DNA from: Aplectana chamaeleonis
Lineage: Eukaryota > Nematoda > Chromadorea > Rhabditida > Cosmocercidae
DNA length: 64,000 nt
Assembly: GCA_029168955.1 (NCBI GenBank)
Contig: JAPDOI010000361.1
Location: 620,001-684,000, forward strand
Direction: 5' to 3'
Shown here: in pieces, positions 13,280-27,100 of the stretch
Numbering within the stretch: position 1 is the stretch's first letter
Layout: each line of letters starts with the position of its first letter
Position numbers and translations under genes: made by a program
The notes under the pieces: generated by a model
What the model saw: only the letters and a program-made list of their open reading frames with translations
Database searches by the model: none
Told to the model about the DNA's origin: nothing

Positions 13280-13639
13280 TTGATCTCAATTGTGGGCAAA
13301 GTCGTCATGGCTTGGGACGGGGTGAGCAAAATCCTCACGGACAGGGGCGGTCAGGTGCCCATCTTCGTCTCTTTGCGCAGCCTCAATCCACGAATTGAAA
13401 TGGGAGAATTGAGGGCGATGAGGTCTTCGCGATATGTATGGGATCGGTCGTCGTTCGACCAAGCGTTGAACGAACTCGCTGCTATTGATCGCCATGAATC
13501 GACTCGTCCGATCGCAAATACCCTGTTCCACTCTCCCCTTTCAGCCACCGCACTCGCTCTGCTCAACACACATTTTCCACGATACCATCTGACACCTCGC
13601 CTCAAAACAATTTTGAAAAAAAAAAGTCGGCTTTGAATA
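13280..13639 (+). other. Open frame of about 118 codons followed by AATAAA, doubtful exon
   Basis: A plus-strand open frame (13280-13636). An acceptor-like CTTTGCGCAG at about 13380 precedes the part SLNPRIEMGELRAMRS, and the frame ends next to a GAATAAAAACG polyadenylation-like signal. No domain is recognisable and no upstream exon could be joined. It could be the last exon of an unidentified gene or a chance frame in GC-richer DNA. Confidence 0.2.
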
Positions 13640-16600
13640 AAAACGCTATCACGTTACAACGAATTTATTGTCTCTGCTTGTGTTCCTGAGTTCAGATTGC
13701 TTGCTGCAAACCAAGCATCTGTTCACTCATCTCGTCTTTGCGGGCGCATCAATCATGTTGCAAAACTCTAAAGGCGAACCATCCCCTCGTAGAGGATGAA
13801 CCCGTTCATGAATTTCTCGCCCGATCAGCATTGGTAACTACGAGGGAATAGGTTCGAGCAGGTTTAAAAACTAGGAACCACGCCTTTCTAGTAGGCTTTT
13901 TTGATGAATCGGAAAATGATGTCGTGTTTTGGGTTGAAAAAAATCTAATTTTCTTCTCTCAATTATTTTTCTGAAACAGTTGCACAAGAAAGCATTCGCG
14001 TTCAGGTAAATGTTTTTCGTAGTTGCAACCTATTTGATGACGAATTGGGTTCACAAAACAGTTATATATCTAAGGCTCCAATTGAGAGTCACTATATATT
14101 GTAGTTTCGGAAGTGGCTTCATCTACAAATTCTTAGTTTTTTTTTCATTTAATGGGCTTGCAAGTTGGATTCAGGATACGAAACATTCAAGGCACCATAC
14201 GCGCTGAAAGCCACTCACCGTTTTTTGTGTTTGACCCCTTGGTTAAACCCGTCCTGGAAGGCATGATAAAAATAAATGAAAATAGTGCATTGGATCACCA
14301 ATGCACTATTTGAAAAATTTCGTAGTTTGCATTTACGAAATCCCGTCAAAAGCGGCCCGTCCTCCATCAGCAGCACGTCATATTGCGAGGTTTTAGAAGC
14401 GGCGTGACAGGAGCAAACGATCGAGAGCTGAATAACCTTTAGCTCCAGGGATTCTAACCTTCAAACGTGCGCATTAGGAGCTTTTGTCTCCAGAGAATCT
14501 CCGCTAAAAAAAGTAAAAGACTTCAGTTGCATGAACAGCCAGTCTTAAGCGCCATACCTCTTCCGGCTTGGCAAATGCCTTGCACCCAACACATAATGCA
14601 GGCGTATGAGCGGTGATTGAATGTTTTGGGAGGTATTTTGAAAAGAATTATTTACGAAAACTGAGTATTTTATGGGACCTTGTCCCTATTATCTTCTTCT
14701 TCGTGGGCTTGCCAGCGCAAAAAAAAAGAAGATTAGAAATTAAAAGCATCGTTCACGATGGATTTCGTTTTCGAGTTTTCCTTAAATAATGAGAGCTCTA
14801 GTATCCTGTATGGCAGCTACGTTGAAAAAAAAACGCGAAAAAACACTGAGAACTCCTTTTTCGTGCCGAAAATCTTTCAATCGACTTTTGATAAAGGAGG
14901 AGTCGATCGTTAGAGATCCCTGTGTTGACCGATGATCTTACGATCAAATTAAGTTTATCTTTCTTTCAAGTAATTCGTGGAGAAGGAAAGGTCACCCGAT
15001 GTATGTAGAAAAGTCAATCTTGACGTAATCGTATAGTATAACCCATCAATATCCCCTCAGTTGTACTGTATCAAGTGTTGATCAGTTACTTATATGATGG
15101 CAGACAGCGATTTGTGCCAGATGACTGACGGATGGCCGGCCTCTTTTGGCGTAATCTGAGACATTCGACCTCATTTATATTCACAATATGGCGTTTTTAA
15201 CCAAACAAACTCTCTACGTACTCAGAAGGGCCCAGAAGATCATTCGAATCGAAAAAAACAGTGAGTGGTTTTCAGCGCGTACGATGCCTTCAAGACACGG
15301 ATTTTTTTCTCAGCGCACGTTGCTTTTAGCAAGTTATCCAAAGGGGTCGGTATCATCCCAGCCCCAAGATAGGAGGCTATTCATAGTTTTCAACGCGCTG
15401 GCGTAGAGCTAGAGTATGAATGGCCGGACGCTACGCTCGTGCGTCACGCCCGTGCCGCCATGGGGGCAGGCCTGTACCGGCTTCTCCATTATTTGTATCA
15501 TTACTCATACATCAATTTCATTCCCGTTCATCCTAATTAATTCCACTACTATCATATGCTACAATGGTGGAAAACAAAGTATAGAATTCGCGTTGACAGC
15601 TCAATTTAGGCCATCTTTGCCTCTTAAAGCCCTAACGGTAATACTGGAATATTCCTAGTCCCTCTACGCACGTCACGCGAATAGAAAAAATTCTGCAACG
15701 CCACGCACACGCTGGCGTTGAGAAGCCTGAATCGCCCATTAGGGGCGGGTGCAGGTGGCCGAAGGGCCATTTCCCACTGCTTTACTTTAGTGCCTCAAAC
15801 GGTTTTTCCACAGTCTCAGGTTTCCCCGACCTGTTTGTATTTCAACTGTAACTTGAGTTCTCGTCAAAATCACGAAGCTTGAAACAGCATAAATCAGTTT
15901 TCTGGATTTCCGTGTACCGGCTCTGAAATTTGAATGTCGCGTACGTAGAGCGAAAAACGAAAACAACTTGGGATTTCCAAGGAACCAATTTTCATCCCTG
16001 CTCAATTTTGCCTCATTCCAACTCAGAATCGCTTCAAACGATTCCAGATCGTCTGCGAGATTGAAAAAAAAAAGAAATTTTCTTCACATTTCATTAAAAA
16101 GAAATACGATATCAATCCAACCTAGGTGGATTTCGTGTGTATGAGGGTCAGCCACCTGTTCCATCCTCTCGGTTTTTCAAATCTATTCACGGTTCCAAAG
16201 AGCAACACTTATGGCACAGAAAGGCTAAAAAGGGCTTCAATACTCCCATGCCATATGCAATTTAGAGGAGGTTTGGGTCCTCAGCAGATAACAAACAGGT
16301 GCGGACAACCTGGAACTGTGTGGAAAGGGCGTGGAACTATTCTGATCCCAATTGAACGAAAGCGAGCAGCTGGGGTTGAAATTTGGCTTTTCGGCTATCT
16401 CGGCATGTTGCTATAGAGGACTAAAGCACATGGGAGTTGGAGAAGTTTCGAGAATAGGTTTTTTTTGAAAACCTCCACTGAGAAGGCACCGAAACGCGCT
16501 GTCCACCCGGATGCCGCCTTCACGTAAATTTGGTGACGGGCCGGCAGGAGACCAGTCAGTGAAACTCTATCAGATGTAGCCCGAGAAACGACAAGCTGAT

Positions 16601-16750
16601 AAATTACCATCACCACACAATTCTCACTGAGGTGTAGTATTTTTTTCATGAAGCTTTCCTTGTTAAAGATCCGATATCGTCATATCTTTATCACTGGTAA
16701 GACTTTCCCCTAACGGTGTTTGAATGAAGACACGCCGCTCTCCATTTGTT
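13640..16750. other. Anonymous AT-rich DNA
   Basis: No supported gene or RNA. It holds the short perfect hairpin at 14281-14310, several A- and T-runs, and scattered short open frames with no recognisable domain. Confidence 0.45.
14281..14310. repeat. Short perfect hairpin
   Basis: AATAGTGCATTGG, loop ATCA, CCAATGCACTATT: 13 paired bases with a four-base loop. Too short for a microRNA precursor. No other role is visible. Confidence 0.6.
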
Positions 16751-16751
16751 T

Positions 16752-17713
16752 TATCGTCGTTCTCTAGACGGCGGGTAGACGCGTCGAATCTGGGGTTGCG
16801 CGTGTCGAGCGTGTAGGGTGGCGCCCCCATGTAAAAAAAACGATCGATATGGCGCAGCGTTCCATTTCCTCCCGGTAATTCTCAGAGGAATAATACATAA
16901 AACACAAATAATACTAAACAAGTTTGAATAGGTAAGTGCAAACTCACGACACGAAAAAACAATGAGAGTATTAAACATCATTGAGTAAGTTTTAGAAATC
17001 ATAGCTGAAAAAGAGAAATTCCTTACCCTCTATAAAAGTATACTCTATTTATCTTGAATTGCACAAAATACGGTCCGCCAATAGTCCTCTAATTGGCTCG
17101 CTAGTACCGCAGTGTACGTCCGAGACGCGTTCTCGGCAGACCCGGGTGGCAGGGTGGGTGGCTGAGTGACGGCATTGACGAATCAATTGCTCTACACACC
17201 GGGTGCACACCCGGGTCTGCCGAGAACGCGTCGTGGACGTACACTACGGTACTAGCGGGCCAATTAGAGGACTATTGGCGGACCAATTTTGTGCAATTCA
17301 AGATAAACAGTATAATTCACCTCATTCGAGGCGCGAGCGGGGCGCGCGACGCCTCAGCCTCTGTCTGTCCTCCGCTCTCTCATTGTCTCTAACCTCCGCT
17401 CCGCACCAGCACGCGTAGGAACTATTCGAATTTCGCCGTTTTATAGCCTGTAAATCACTGACATTTTCCTGAAATGAAAATCATCTGAAAAGTTGAAGAT
17501 AAACACATATTTTCGAAAGTATTTCCGACATATAAGAAGATGAGGAAAAGGATGGAAAGGAAAGAGTGTGAAAGAAGATGAGGAAGTAGTGCCCTCCAAG
17601 AATAAATGAAACGCTGCGCCATATCGATCGATTTTCCATGACGGCGCCATCCCACACGTTTGACACGTTCAATCCTGGATTCGACGCGGCTACCCGCCTA
17701 GAGAACCACGATA
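16752..17713. mobile_element. TIR / foldback element F2 with an inner palindrome
   Basis: Seen: the outer ends pair as inverted repeats (left TATCGTCGTTCTCTAGACGG, then GTAGACGCGTCGAATC; right GATTCGACGCGGCTACCCGC, then CTAGAGAACCACGATA). They continue inward through ATCGATATGGCGCAGCG (left) and CGCTGCGCCATATCGAT (right). In the centre, a second inverted repeat pairs about 17049-17148 with about 17208-17308 (CGAGACGCGTTCTCGGCAGA against TCTGCCGAGAACGCGTCG). No transposase frame. Inferred: a non-autonomous DNA transposon made of two nested inverted repeats. Confidence 0.75.
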
Positions 17714-18032
17714 TACCCTATCCCCTATCAATCGGCTATCACAGCTTTTGTTTACAGTGATAATTTTGTGGTGGTGGTAATTTATATTCGTCTCGAGAAA
17801 TGTATAGAAGAGAGGTGGAGCGGACCTCCCTCGGAGCCTTATTTCGGCCAGTTTCGATGGCTTCCACATCATTATTGAATGTGCATAGCAGGGTGTTTTT
17901 CATGGTGTTCATGACAATCAAAAGTTTAGCATGTGATCCGACTGTCATTGTCAACAGCCCCAGTGAATAGCTGAATGCTTTCCTTGTTTGGTCCTTCTGC
18001 AGATCCTCCCTCTCCAAATCTGAATATTTCAG

Positions 18033-18130
18033 CCATCTGGGCCAGCAATGTCATATTATGGTGAGGAGGCTGACATACGTGCCTACGAAGCCATGTATAA
18101 TCAATTCCCTAACGGTGGCGCGTTCGAGGA
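18033..18130 (+). CDS. PAIP1-like gene, exon 1 of the visible set
   Basis: Acceptor ATATTTCAG ends at 18032; donor GAGGA|GTAAGTT at 18131. ATG is at 18048. The five codons before it are also open (PSGPA), so this may be an internal exon, or the site of spliced-leader addition. The encoded segment is tyrosine- and acid-rich (MSYYGEEADIRAYEAMYNQF). It ends with two bases of a split codon. Confidence 0.8.
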
Positions 18131-21100
18131 GTAAGTTGATTGCATATGCTTTTCTCTAATTCTTGTTTCTCTTGAATCATCGTCGTATTTTGTTCAGGTA
18201 CATACCCTCACAAGAGCTACATAACGACATGGTCCATAGTGATAACATGGTGTCTCTACAAGAAGTATGTCTTCAAATTTTATTTTGCGTCCGGCGATTA
18301 GGCGTACTGAACATGGTGGATAAGGCGTGCATACAATTTGTTTGCGCGGCCCGGCTTAGAACAATCTGATTCAGTTCCACCACAAGGTCGCAGCTGGAGT
18401 ATTCGTAGTCTCACTAAGCCCGTGAAGTGCGTAGAAAGCATTTATACTTCGGTGCAAAGCTCGCGCGTGATGCGTTGATATTGAGTATGAAAGGTCTCAT
18501 AACATACTCGCTCGATCGATCTTGTCCAACTAATTGCGTGGAAGGGCCGGAAAAATTCCAGGTTTTTTATGTCGTCTATTTTCTTTAGAAGCTGAACCGA
18601 TTGCCAACACAGGCGTCAAATGCAGTGTTTGGTGGTGTGACTCTGTTGAAGCAAATAGACTAGAACGGATACGACAGATTTAGCCTCCACGCACTAAGCG
18701 ACGGTGCAGCCGCAGGCTGCACCGTCAAATAGGGTTCAAACTGATTTCCACCCCGAAATACCCGATACACGACAGATTTAGCCTCCACGCAGGGATTTCC
18801 TCCCTAAGCGACGGTGCAGCCGCAGGCTGCACCGTCCAAATAGGGTTCAAACTGATTTCCACCCCGAAATACCCGATACACGACAGATTCAGCCTCCACG
18901 CAGGGTTTCCTCCCCTAAGCGACGGTGCAGCCGCAGGCTGCACCGTCCAAATAGGGTTCAAACTGATTTCCACCCCGAAATACCCGATACACGACAGATT
19001 CAGCCTCCAATAGGGTTCAAACTGATTTCCACCCGAAATACCCGATACACGACAGATTCAGCCTCCACGCAGGGAATTTCCTCCCTAAGCGACGGTGCAG
19101 CCTGCGGCTGCGGCTGCACCGTCCAAATAGGGTTCAAACTGATTTCACGACAGATTTAGCCTCCACGCAGGGATTTCCTCCTAAGCGACGGTACATCCAA
19201 ATAGGGTTCAAACTGATTTCCGCCCCCGAAATACCCGATACACGACAGATTTAGTCCCACGCAGGGGATTTCCTCGCACCGTCCAAATAGGGTTAGAAAT
19301 GATTTTTAGAGAGTTTCCACCTCGAAATTCACGGATAACAGCCGAAATCCTCAATACTTTTAAAATTTTCATTCTCATTAATGAATTGCGATCAGTTAGT
19401 CTTGAATTGAGTCAGGGGGTCGTGAATTACAATATAGGCGTAGCTGGGACCGGTGTGTGCAAACGCACCACAACGCATTATTTGACGGCTATGCTGGCAA
19501 TTGGTGCTGTCCGGCATTTCTCCTCCAGTTGGCGAAATAAGCTAAGTTATGTTCTTCACTTCCAAATCAAGGCTTGTAAGATATTTCTAGGATCACATTG
19601 AAGCTTCCGTTGCCGAAATTAGCAAGTGTCTTGTGCTCTGTGGAGGAGTCTTGAGGTGCTAGCGCGTGCGCACACGCACCAAGTAAATTTGCTACGAAAT
19701 ATTATATCCTCAATTTTCATATATAGTCTACAGCAATGGAAGTAGGATCTGGTGAGGTTGCGGACTCTTCCTAACATACTGTAGTCTGATTGTGTTATCA
19801 CTCATTTTTTCGAAATAACTGATATTGGTCGGTGAGTTTTTGCTTCCACTCTTACATTTTCACCTGTTTTCATTACTTCCACAGATGTAGTTATATCGGT
19901 CAAAGCACAGACTCACCGATCTATCACAGCTGTTTTGGAAAAATGAGTGATACCACTAACAAACTATCGTATGTTAGAAAGAGTCCGCAACCTCACCAAG
20001 GGTCTCATTCGCCAACAACCCGCCGAGTGAAGTCGAAGGGAAGCGGAAGGGATAATACCGCACGCGGCAGAGGAGCAGATCAATTCATCTTACACCATGT
20101 AAGATAGAAATGCAAACTGTGTTATGTATCGATGTTACTGCGAAAAGATCAAGATTTGATCGCGAAGCGGCTATTCTTCAGCTATGCGATTCGAAAAATT
20201 GCGGCGGTCGCGAGGGAAGCCAAGGGAGGCGAGAGGTGGCCGTGGAGCGCGCATTTTGTACTGAAATTTCACCTCATCTACCCTTAGACTCCCCGGCGGG
20301 TTGATGGCGAATACGACCCCTGGTCCTACTTCCACTGCTGTAGACTATCTCACACAAGAAATGCGCTTCTCGCGCTCGGGGGTGGGCTCAATCTCGCGAG
20401 GCTCATCAGCCGCGGCCAGAGCGTAGGAGGTGGAGGGGGAGTCCCGCATTGCGCGAGCGGTCGCTGCGCGAAAGTGCACTGCTGGTGAGCCCTTCTTGCC
20501 CCTGTAGGTCACACCTCCTTTCATCACGGAGCTACGGAAACCCTTCCCCTTTCGTTCCCAGTAGTTTCCACGAATTATAGTAGCTAACCAGCGGCGTCGC
20601 CGGCTGACGCCGGCCTCTGCCGCTGGGGTCCGGCTACGCCGGCCCATTTGCCGGCTTCGCCGGCATCTTTAATAAAAGGCGAAAGGATCGAACTCCGCTA
20701 AATCTATGTGAGATGGCGTTCGAAGTTCTCACGCCTGCCGGCCAGCGCCGGCCTCTGTTGCTGGAGTACGGTTGCGCCAGCACGGGGGCTGGTTTCGACG
20801 AAAACGCTCGAGGAATCAGAAATTACAAACTATTTCAAACCATGCAAACCCTGCTAACCTCCTTTCTTATGCAGTTGCACACCGACCCTTACCTAGCTTT
20901 AAGAGGTCCTAAAGTGGTAGTTCATTTATATTCAATTCTGTAAAGATAAAGACAACCGCTGTTTGAGATTTAGTAAACGCCTCCATGACCAACCGACACC
21001 CTGCTACCTTTATTGCCAAATGAAGTATAATGATGTTTGTGTTTTCTGGATGCATATTTTGATTAACTCACATTTCCATCGTATATAAACCCGATTTAGA

Positions 21101-24100
21101 AAGGTTGGTGCATATAAACAGCTAAGCAGTTGAAATGAGTGGTTAAAGGGAAGGGGACGTGAAGAAATGGGTGGTATACACTCTCTTATAGATGCACAAA
21201 ACGATTTTGAAGCTCTGCGCTAACCCACTTCGGTCCCGCACACACTTTCTACGGCGTCCGCGCACTCTCTACCTTGGGTCCCGCACACTTTTTCGGCGTC
21301 CTCTGCACTCCCACTTGGGTCCCGCACACTTTCTACGGCGTCCTACGCACTTCCACTTGGGTCCACATTTCTACGGCGTCCTACGCACTTCCACTTGGGT
21401 CCCGCACACTTTCTTCGGCGTCCTGCGCACTCCCACTTGGGTCCCGCACACTTTTTCGGCGTCCTGCGCACTCCCACTTGGGTCCCACACATTCTTCGGC
21501 GTCTTTCGCACTCCCACTCTGGGTCCCGCACACTTTCTACCGCGTCCTACGCACTTCCACTTGGGTCCCGCACACTTTCTTCGGCGTCCTGCGCACCTCC
21601 CCACTTTGATCCCGCACACTTTCTATGGGCGTCCGGCGCACTCTCACCTTGGGTCCGCACACTTTCTACGTCGTCCGGCGCCCTCTACCTAAGGTCCCGC
21701 ACACTTTCTACGGCGTCCGGCGCATTCTACCTTGGGTCCGCACATTTCTACGGCGTCCTACGCACTTCCACTTGGGTCCCACACACTTTTTCGGCGTCCG
21801 GCGCACTCTACCTTGGGTCCCGCACACTTTCTACGGCGTCCTACGCACTTCCACTTGGGTCCCACACACTCTACGGCGTTCTGCGCGCTCTTGAGCCCGT
21901 ACCCGTAAGGTAGCCCGTCTTGAAAGTCAAGCCGAATAAACGGTCAAACAAACACACAGAGAAACGCACACATACATAAACACACACACGCACACACAAA
22001 TTTACCAAAATATATATAGTAGGATAGGATACTACTAGTACATAGTATTTCGGGAAACCCTTACATGCTGGCATTGTTTTTCCTTACCGTCCCGCTTCTA
22101 ATTAAAACATTGGCCCAAATATTTGTTCCTTAAAACAATGAACACAAGAAAAAATAGTATTTATGATACAAATTTTCTTAAAATACTCATAATAAAAACA
22201 ACAGAAAAACGGGAAAATCATGGTACAACAATATAACTATTTCTGATACATAGGACTTCAGATTGGGACACACATGGGAACCAAATTATTAAAAATAAAG
22301 CAACAACACGAGAAACATGCTCATGACTGGTGGCAAACATTGCAAGAATGGTTTCACAAATCGGAGATGAATCAGAAGGACAACATTAGATGTGTAGTGT
22401 TGAAAATGTCACAATCATAGAAGTATGTACCTTGAACTAACCGCGTGCTTTCATCATTTTGTTGTCTTAAGTTAGGTACAAGACCCCGTTTTTTTTTAAT
22501 TTGCTCAATTAACTGCTAACACTTCTGTTTTAAATGTTTACCCAGTTTATGATGCTCAGAGCCACATATTCCCTTATGGACTAGCTTTTTTATTGCCATT
22601 CGTTGCTCATGGAATGCGATGACCATTAATCAACCCAGAATTTTCTCTAGAAGCTTTCTAAACATGCTTTTTAGAAAGACAAAAGACTTTCTGTGTCTGC
22701 CGCCCAACAGCAGGAAATACAGCCAGAAGCTGGACATAAGTTCAAAAACCAAACGCCTTTACAGATAAATAAGGTTATGGTTTTATAAAAAAGGGACGAA
22801 TTTTGCCCATCGACCCACACCTGACATCCATTCATGCATCCTCAGAAATACCTAGAAGACCAAATCCTGCGAAAAGTGATAAATTAATTGTTTTTGGGAG
22901 GCTCCAAATGGGAGAAAAATACCAAACATTCCTCCAAACCGTTCAGTAACGCCTGAAAAATCTTTTCTTCTCCCTTTTGTCGAATTTTCTACCACCGCCG
23001 AACTTGGCTAATCTCCAGTGGCTAAAGGCGGAGGTCCAAAGAAGAAGCACAGCACCGGAGAGAATTGCTCAGAACGCAGGTTTTCGAAAAATGTTCCAAG
23101 AGGAAGTTTTCTCGAATGTTCCCAAATTTTAGCTGTTTTAAATAGCGTTGAAATTTTCCACCCTTTGCTGTCTCGCAGTACAATAATTCTTTTGTGGCCA
23201 CATGCCGTCGAGGTATGGAAGCAATCTGTCATGAGAGAATATGAAACTCAAAAGATAACTCCAGAGCATGGAAGAAAAGAAAACGAACTACGTAAACTCC
23301 AGAGAATGGAAGAAAAGAAAACGAACTACGTAATTATTCCTCGATCTTGAGAGCCATCAGAAATTGTGGCGGAAATGTGATCCACTAACGTCAGTCATGG
23401 CCTTGCGATCGATCACTTTTCCGGCTCTAGACACGGCTTCTTCGCACGATGCTGAAATAGATGTTGAAGGTACAAAAATAAGAGCAACGGATGGCTCCAC
23501 ATCCTAGTGAAAAAACGAAAACCTACATTAGTTGAGAAAAAAAAGTTGAGAAAAAAAAACAAATCAAAAAAGCTGAAAAGAATATTTTGAGCGTAAACCT
23601 TGTTGCAATCGAAATATTTGGTTTGTACGCTACCCTGTAATAGATAGTTATGGTCCCCAAGCGCTGTTGAGCTCCTCGTCGATCCTCGACTCCTAGAGAT
23701 GAAACAGCATTTCCCGCGACTATGAATGATCCTTCAAGACTCGAAACTATTTTATCAATTCGATAATTAACTTGAAAGTACGACTATGACAACTACTTAC
23801 CACTCTCAAAGGTAACATCGATATATTCGCTGCCTTCAACCAATCCTTTTCCATACTCTGAGAGTTTTGGCCGAGAATTAGCCGCGAAATAACCGCAAAA
23901 TGCCTGCTTGCCGCGTAATAGCCGCGAAATAGCCGCCAAATATTGCTCGTCGCGAAATAGCCGAGAAATAATGCTTTCCAGACAGATATTCGGCGCATTC
24001 TGCTTCTGCTTGTTGTGTGCAGCCACATTGCGGGGTTTGTCGTAGGTTGAGGAACTGGGCGACCAGTACCGGATTTGTCCATAAGTCCATTACGGTCAGC

Positions 24101-27100
24101 GTGGTAGGTCTCTCCGGACAGTTGAATAAATGTGCGGTATCGTGGCCGATGGTACCGCAGTCCGGGCACACATCAGATTTACTGCTGTCAATCCTGCTGA
24201 CATAAGACATTAGCATTGTAGAGTGACCACAGCGTAATGATGCGAGCGTGCACCTGGCCCTTCTTCCGAGTTGAGCCTCGGATGTGCAGACTTGGGGCGG
24301 CACTACCCCAATATGGGATTAATGACCGCCTTTTCCAGATGACACCGTACAAACTGAGTATGCTCCTCGCGCAATAGACGGAGTCGTTCTTGCTGTGCGT
24401 CGTGCCATCTCTGCAGATTGACTTTGCTGGGAGCATCGGCGAATGGCTTTCTGATCTTTCTTTCTCTGACGGGGTTTAGCACTCTCCAAGAGGGGTGATT
24501 TGGCTGTTTGACAATGTTGATGAAAATTGTTGGGCCTGGAGCTCACAGTGCTCCCTTACTGGTAATAAGCGGTCTCAGCATGCAAGTGATCGACCGGGGA
24601 ACTTCTTGCACACCCGGTGGCGATTCGAAGAGCCGCATTCTGTATGCGTTGCAGCTTAGTCCAAGAGGATTCCGAACCTAGATGCTGCCAAACTGGGGCG
24701 CCGTATTCCACTGCAGGCTGGAGAATAGCCTTATACGTTGTAATAATGGTCTTTGCTACTACCCCATGTTGTACTGCCCAGGGCTCTAAGCACGTTAAGC
24801 TTCGCTTTAACGATAGCCTGCTTCGTTCCGTGTTCTTGGAATTTGAGCGATGGATCGAGTACGAGTCCGAGAAGTTTTGGGAAGCGGGCGGCAGGCAAAC
24901 GATCTCCATTCCATACGACATACGGATGTGCGCTGTGTTCAGATGGGTCCGTTGTGAGTACGGATACCGATGACTCTGACGCAGAAATCTTCAGCATTTT
25001 GCGGTCGAAGAAGCTTTTCAGTGCGGTCAAGTACCCGTTAATCTTAGCGGCGGCCACATTTATGTCCCCGATCACGACACAAGACAGTCATATCATCAGC
25101 GTAAGCGACCACCTGATATCTTGGGGTGGGGCGGGCATATCTTCGAGGTACAGACTGAAGAGAGCAGGCGACAATACACCGATTCTGTGGACTCCAGCTG
25201 CAATCGGAATGCTGTTTGAGACATGATTCTGGAACATCACTCTAGCCCGTCTTCCCTTAGTGAATGCAGCTATCCAGCGCTTTTGCCATGGCGGGATTGA
25301 TGACCCAGTAAGTTGTTTGATAAGATACCAAGATTCACTGTGTCGAGAGCCTTAGTGAGATCCAAGGCAACTGCTACAGTTCTTTCCGGCTTATACGCGT
25401 TGAAACCATCAATTGCATAGCTCGTAATTTCTAACAAAGCTGTCGTGGTGGAATGCATTTTTCTGAATCCATGCTGAAACACCTGTCTCTCGTTGTGCTC
25501 GGCCAGGTCTTTGACGATCAGCTTTTCAGCTACTTTAGCAAAAGAAGACAACAAGCCAATGGGCCGATATCCCTTGACTGAAGCTTGGGGCTTGCCAGGC
25601 TTGGGCAGCGGAACGACGTTTGCCATCTTCCACCCTGCGGGATCGTGCACGACATGAACGAGGAGTTTATCCCATCAGTGAGGAGCGGTAGTAAGTCAGT
25701 GGGTATCTTCTTCAAGACAGCAGGACATATCCCATCAGGACCAATAGCTCTAGAGTTCCGCATTTCCTTTATAATCTTCTCAATTTGCGTCGTAGTAAAC
25801 GCTGGCCGTGCTCATAAGCGGGAGGCGGCACAGCTCTCTTACAGTCACTCTATTCTGCGGACCTCGTTTAGCACTGGTGATGAAACTTTTTCCCGAGCGC
25901 ATAAGCGGCTTCCTTTCCTGATTTGAATACGCCGTTGTCGGATTCGATAGTGGAGACGGTGGCGGGTGAGCTTTACCCGAAAGCTTCCGTAAACCTTCCA
26001 AGTAGCTGCACTGTCCGTCTTAAAGTCCATCTGTCCGGTGAACTTCTCCCACTCTTTCTTTCTTGTGTCTGTCCAAATCCTTTTTGATCTCACTGTCAAG
26101 CTCAGCAACCACGGGGTCCAGATGATTAACCGCTCTCCTCGCATCTCTAGTTCTAATTTTGTCGAGGATTTCCCTGTTGACATTTGGATAGAACGTCTTG
26201 ACGCGACCGATAGGGATAGCCGCATTCATGGCCTTGCGGATTGCGCGTCAGATAGATGGCACTCCTTCTGGTGCACGCTTCCATTCCACGGGTAATCTGC
26301 CGATAGGCGAAGCGCAACTTCACTGAACAGACGCCAGTCTGCTCGGCCTAAATTAAGATAAGAACGTTGGCGAACACCAGAAAAGGGAGCGAGAGGAATT
26401 GGATAGATCGATGTGGACAAAGACAGGAACGTGGTCACTTGGCAGAGTAGTCGAGGTAGACCATGAGCAGCAGCTAGAAAGGTTGGACGAGACAAGAGAT
26501 ATGTCTGGGCTAGAAGATCGGCTGCTGGCAGGGAGACGAGTGGGCTGATCATCGTTTAGAATGACCAGGTCGCACTCCATCTGCCCATTCTTCGACGTCA
26601 TTTCCTCTAACATCAGGACCGAGACGAGCAAAAGGTGTGAGCGTTGAAATCACCCGCGAAACGACCGAGGATGAGAGGAGCAGTCGCTCAGCTGCTTGAG
26701 AAGTGGGATAGGATTGTAAGATGAAGGGCATGAAGTTGTAGGTGGAATGTATATGTTGAAAAGAGAAAGGGGTGTTTTTAGGGGAGATGGATTGGGAGGT
26801 ACTCGAGAGTACCGTCCGTGGGGGTGCTGGGAATGAGGTGTGAGGGAAGTGAAGATAGAACGAAAGTAGAGACTCCACCGCCGAGAGATGACCGGAGCAT
26901 GGTAAGAAGTATAGCCTGGGATATTGGGATGAGGATAGGTAGGGATGGAGAGAGCTTGGTTTCTTGAACCATGATCACGTCTGGATGGTAAGTACGTGCA
27001 AAGAGAGAGAGTTCAGAAAGCTTGGCACGAAGGCCGTTTAGATTGATATGCACAATGGAAAGGGGGCGATTTGAGATAGAGGAATCTGAGATGGAAGGTG

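Noticed and set aside
18725..18973. 82-codon minus-strand ORF with repeated peptide
   Set aside because: It is the translation of the 111-bp satellite.
21192..21913. Three long overlapping ORFs (up to 172 codons)
   Set aside because: A by-product of a 42-bp tandem repeat whose period is a multiple of three; equally open on the other strand.
23880..23970. CRISPR-like short repeats (CCGCGAAATAG)
   Set aside because: No regular spacers, and the organism is a eukaryote. It is a small tandem repeat at the LINE 3' end.
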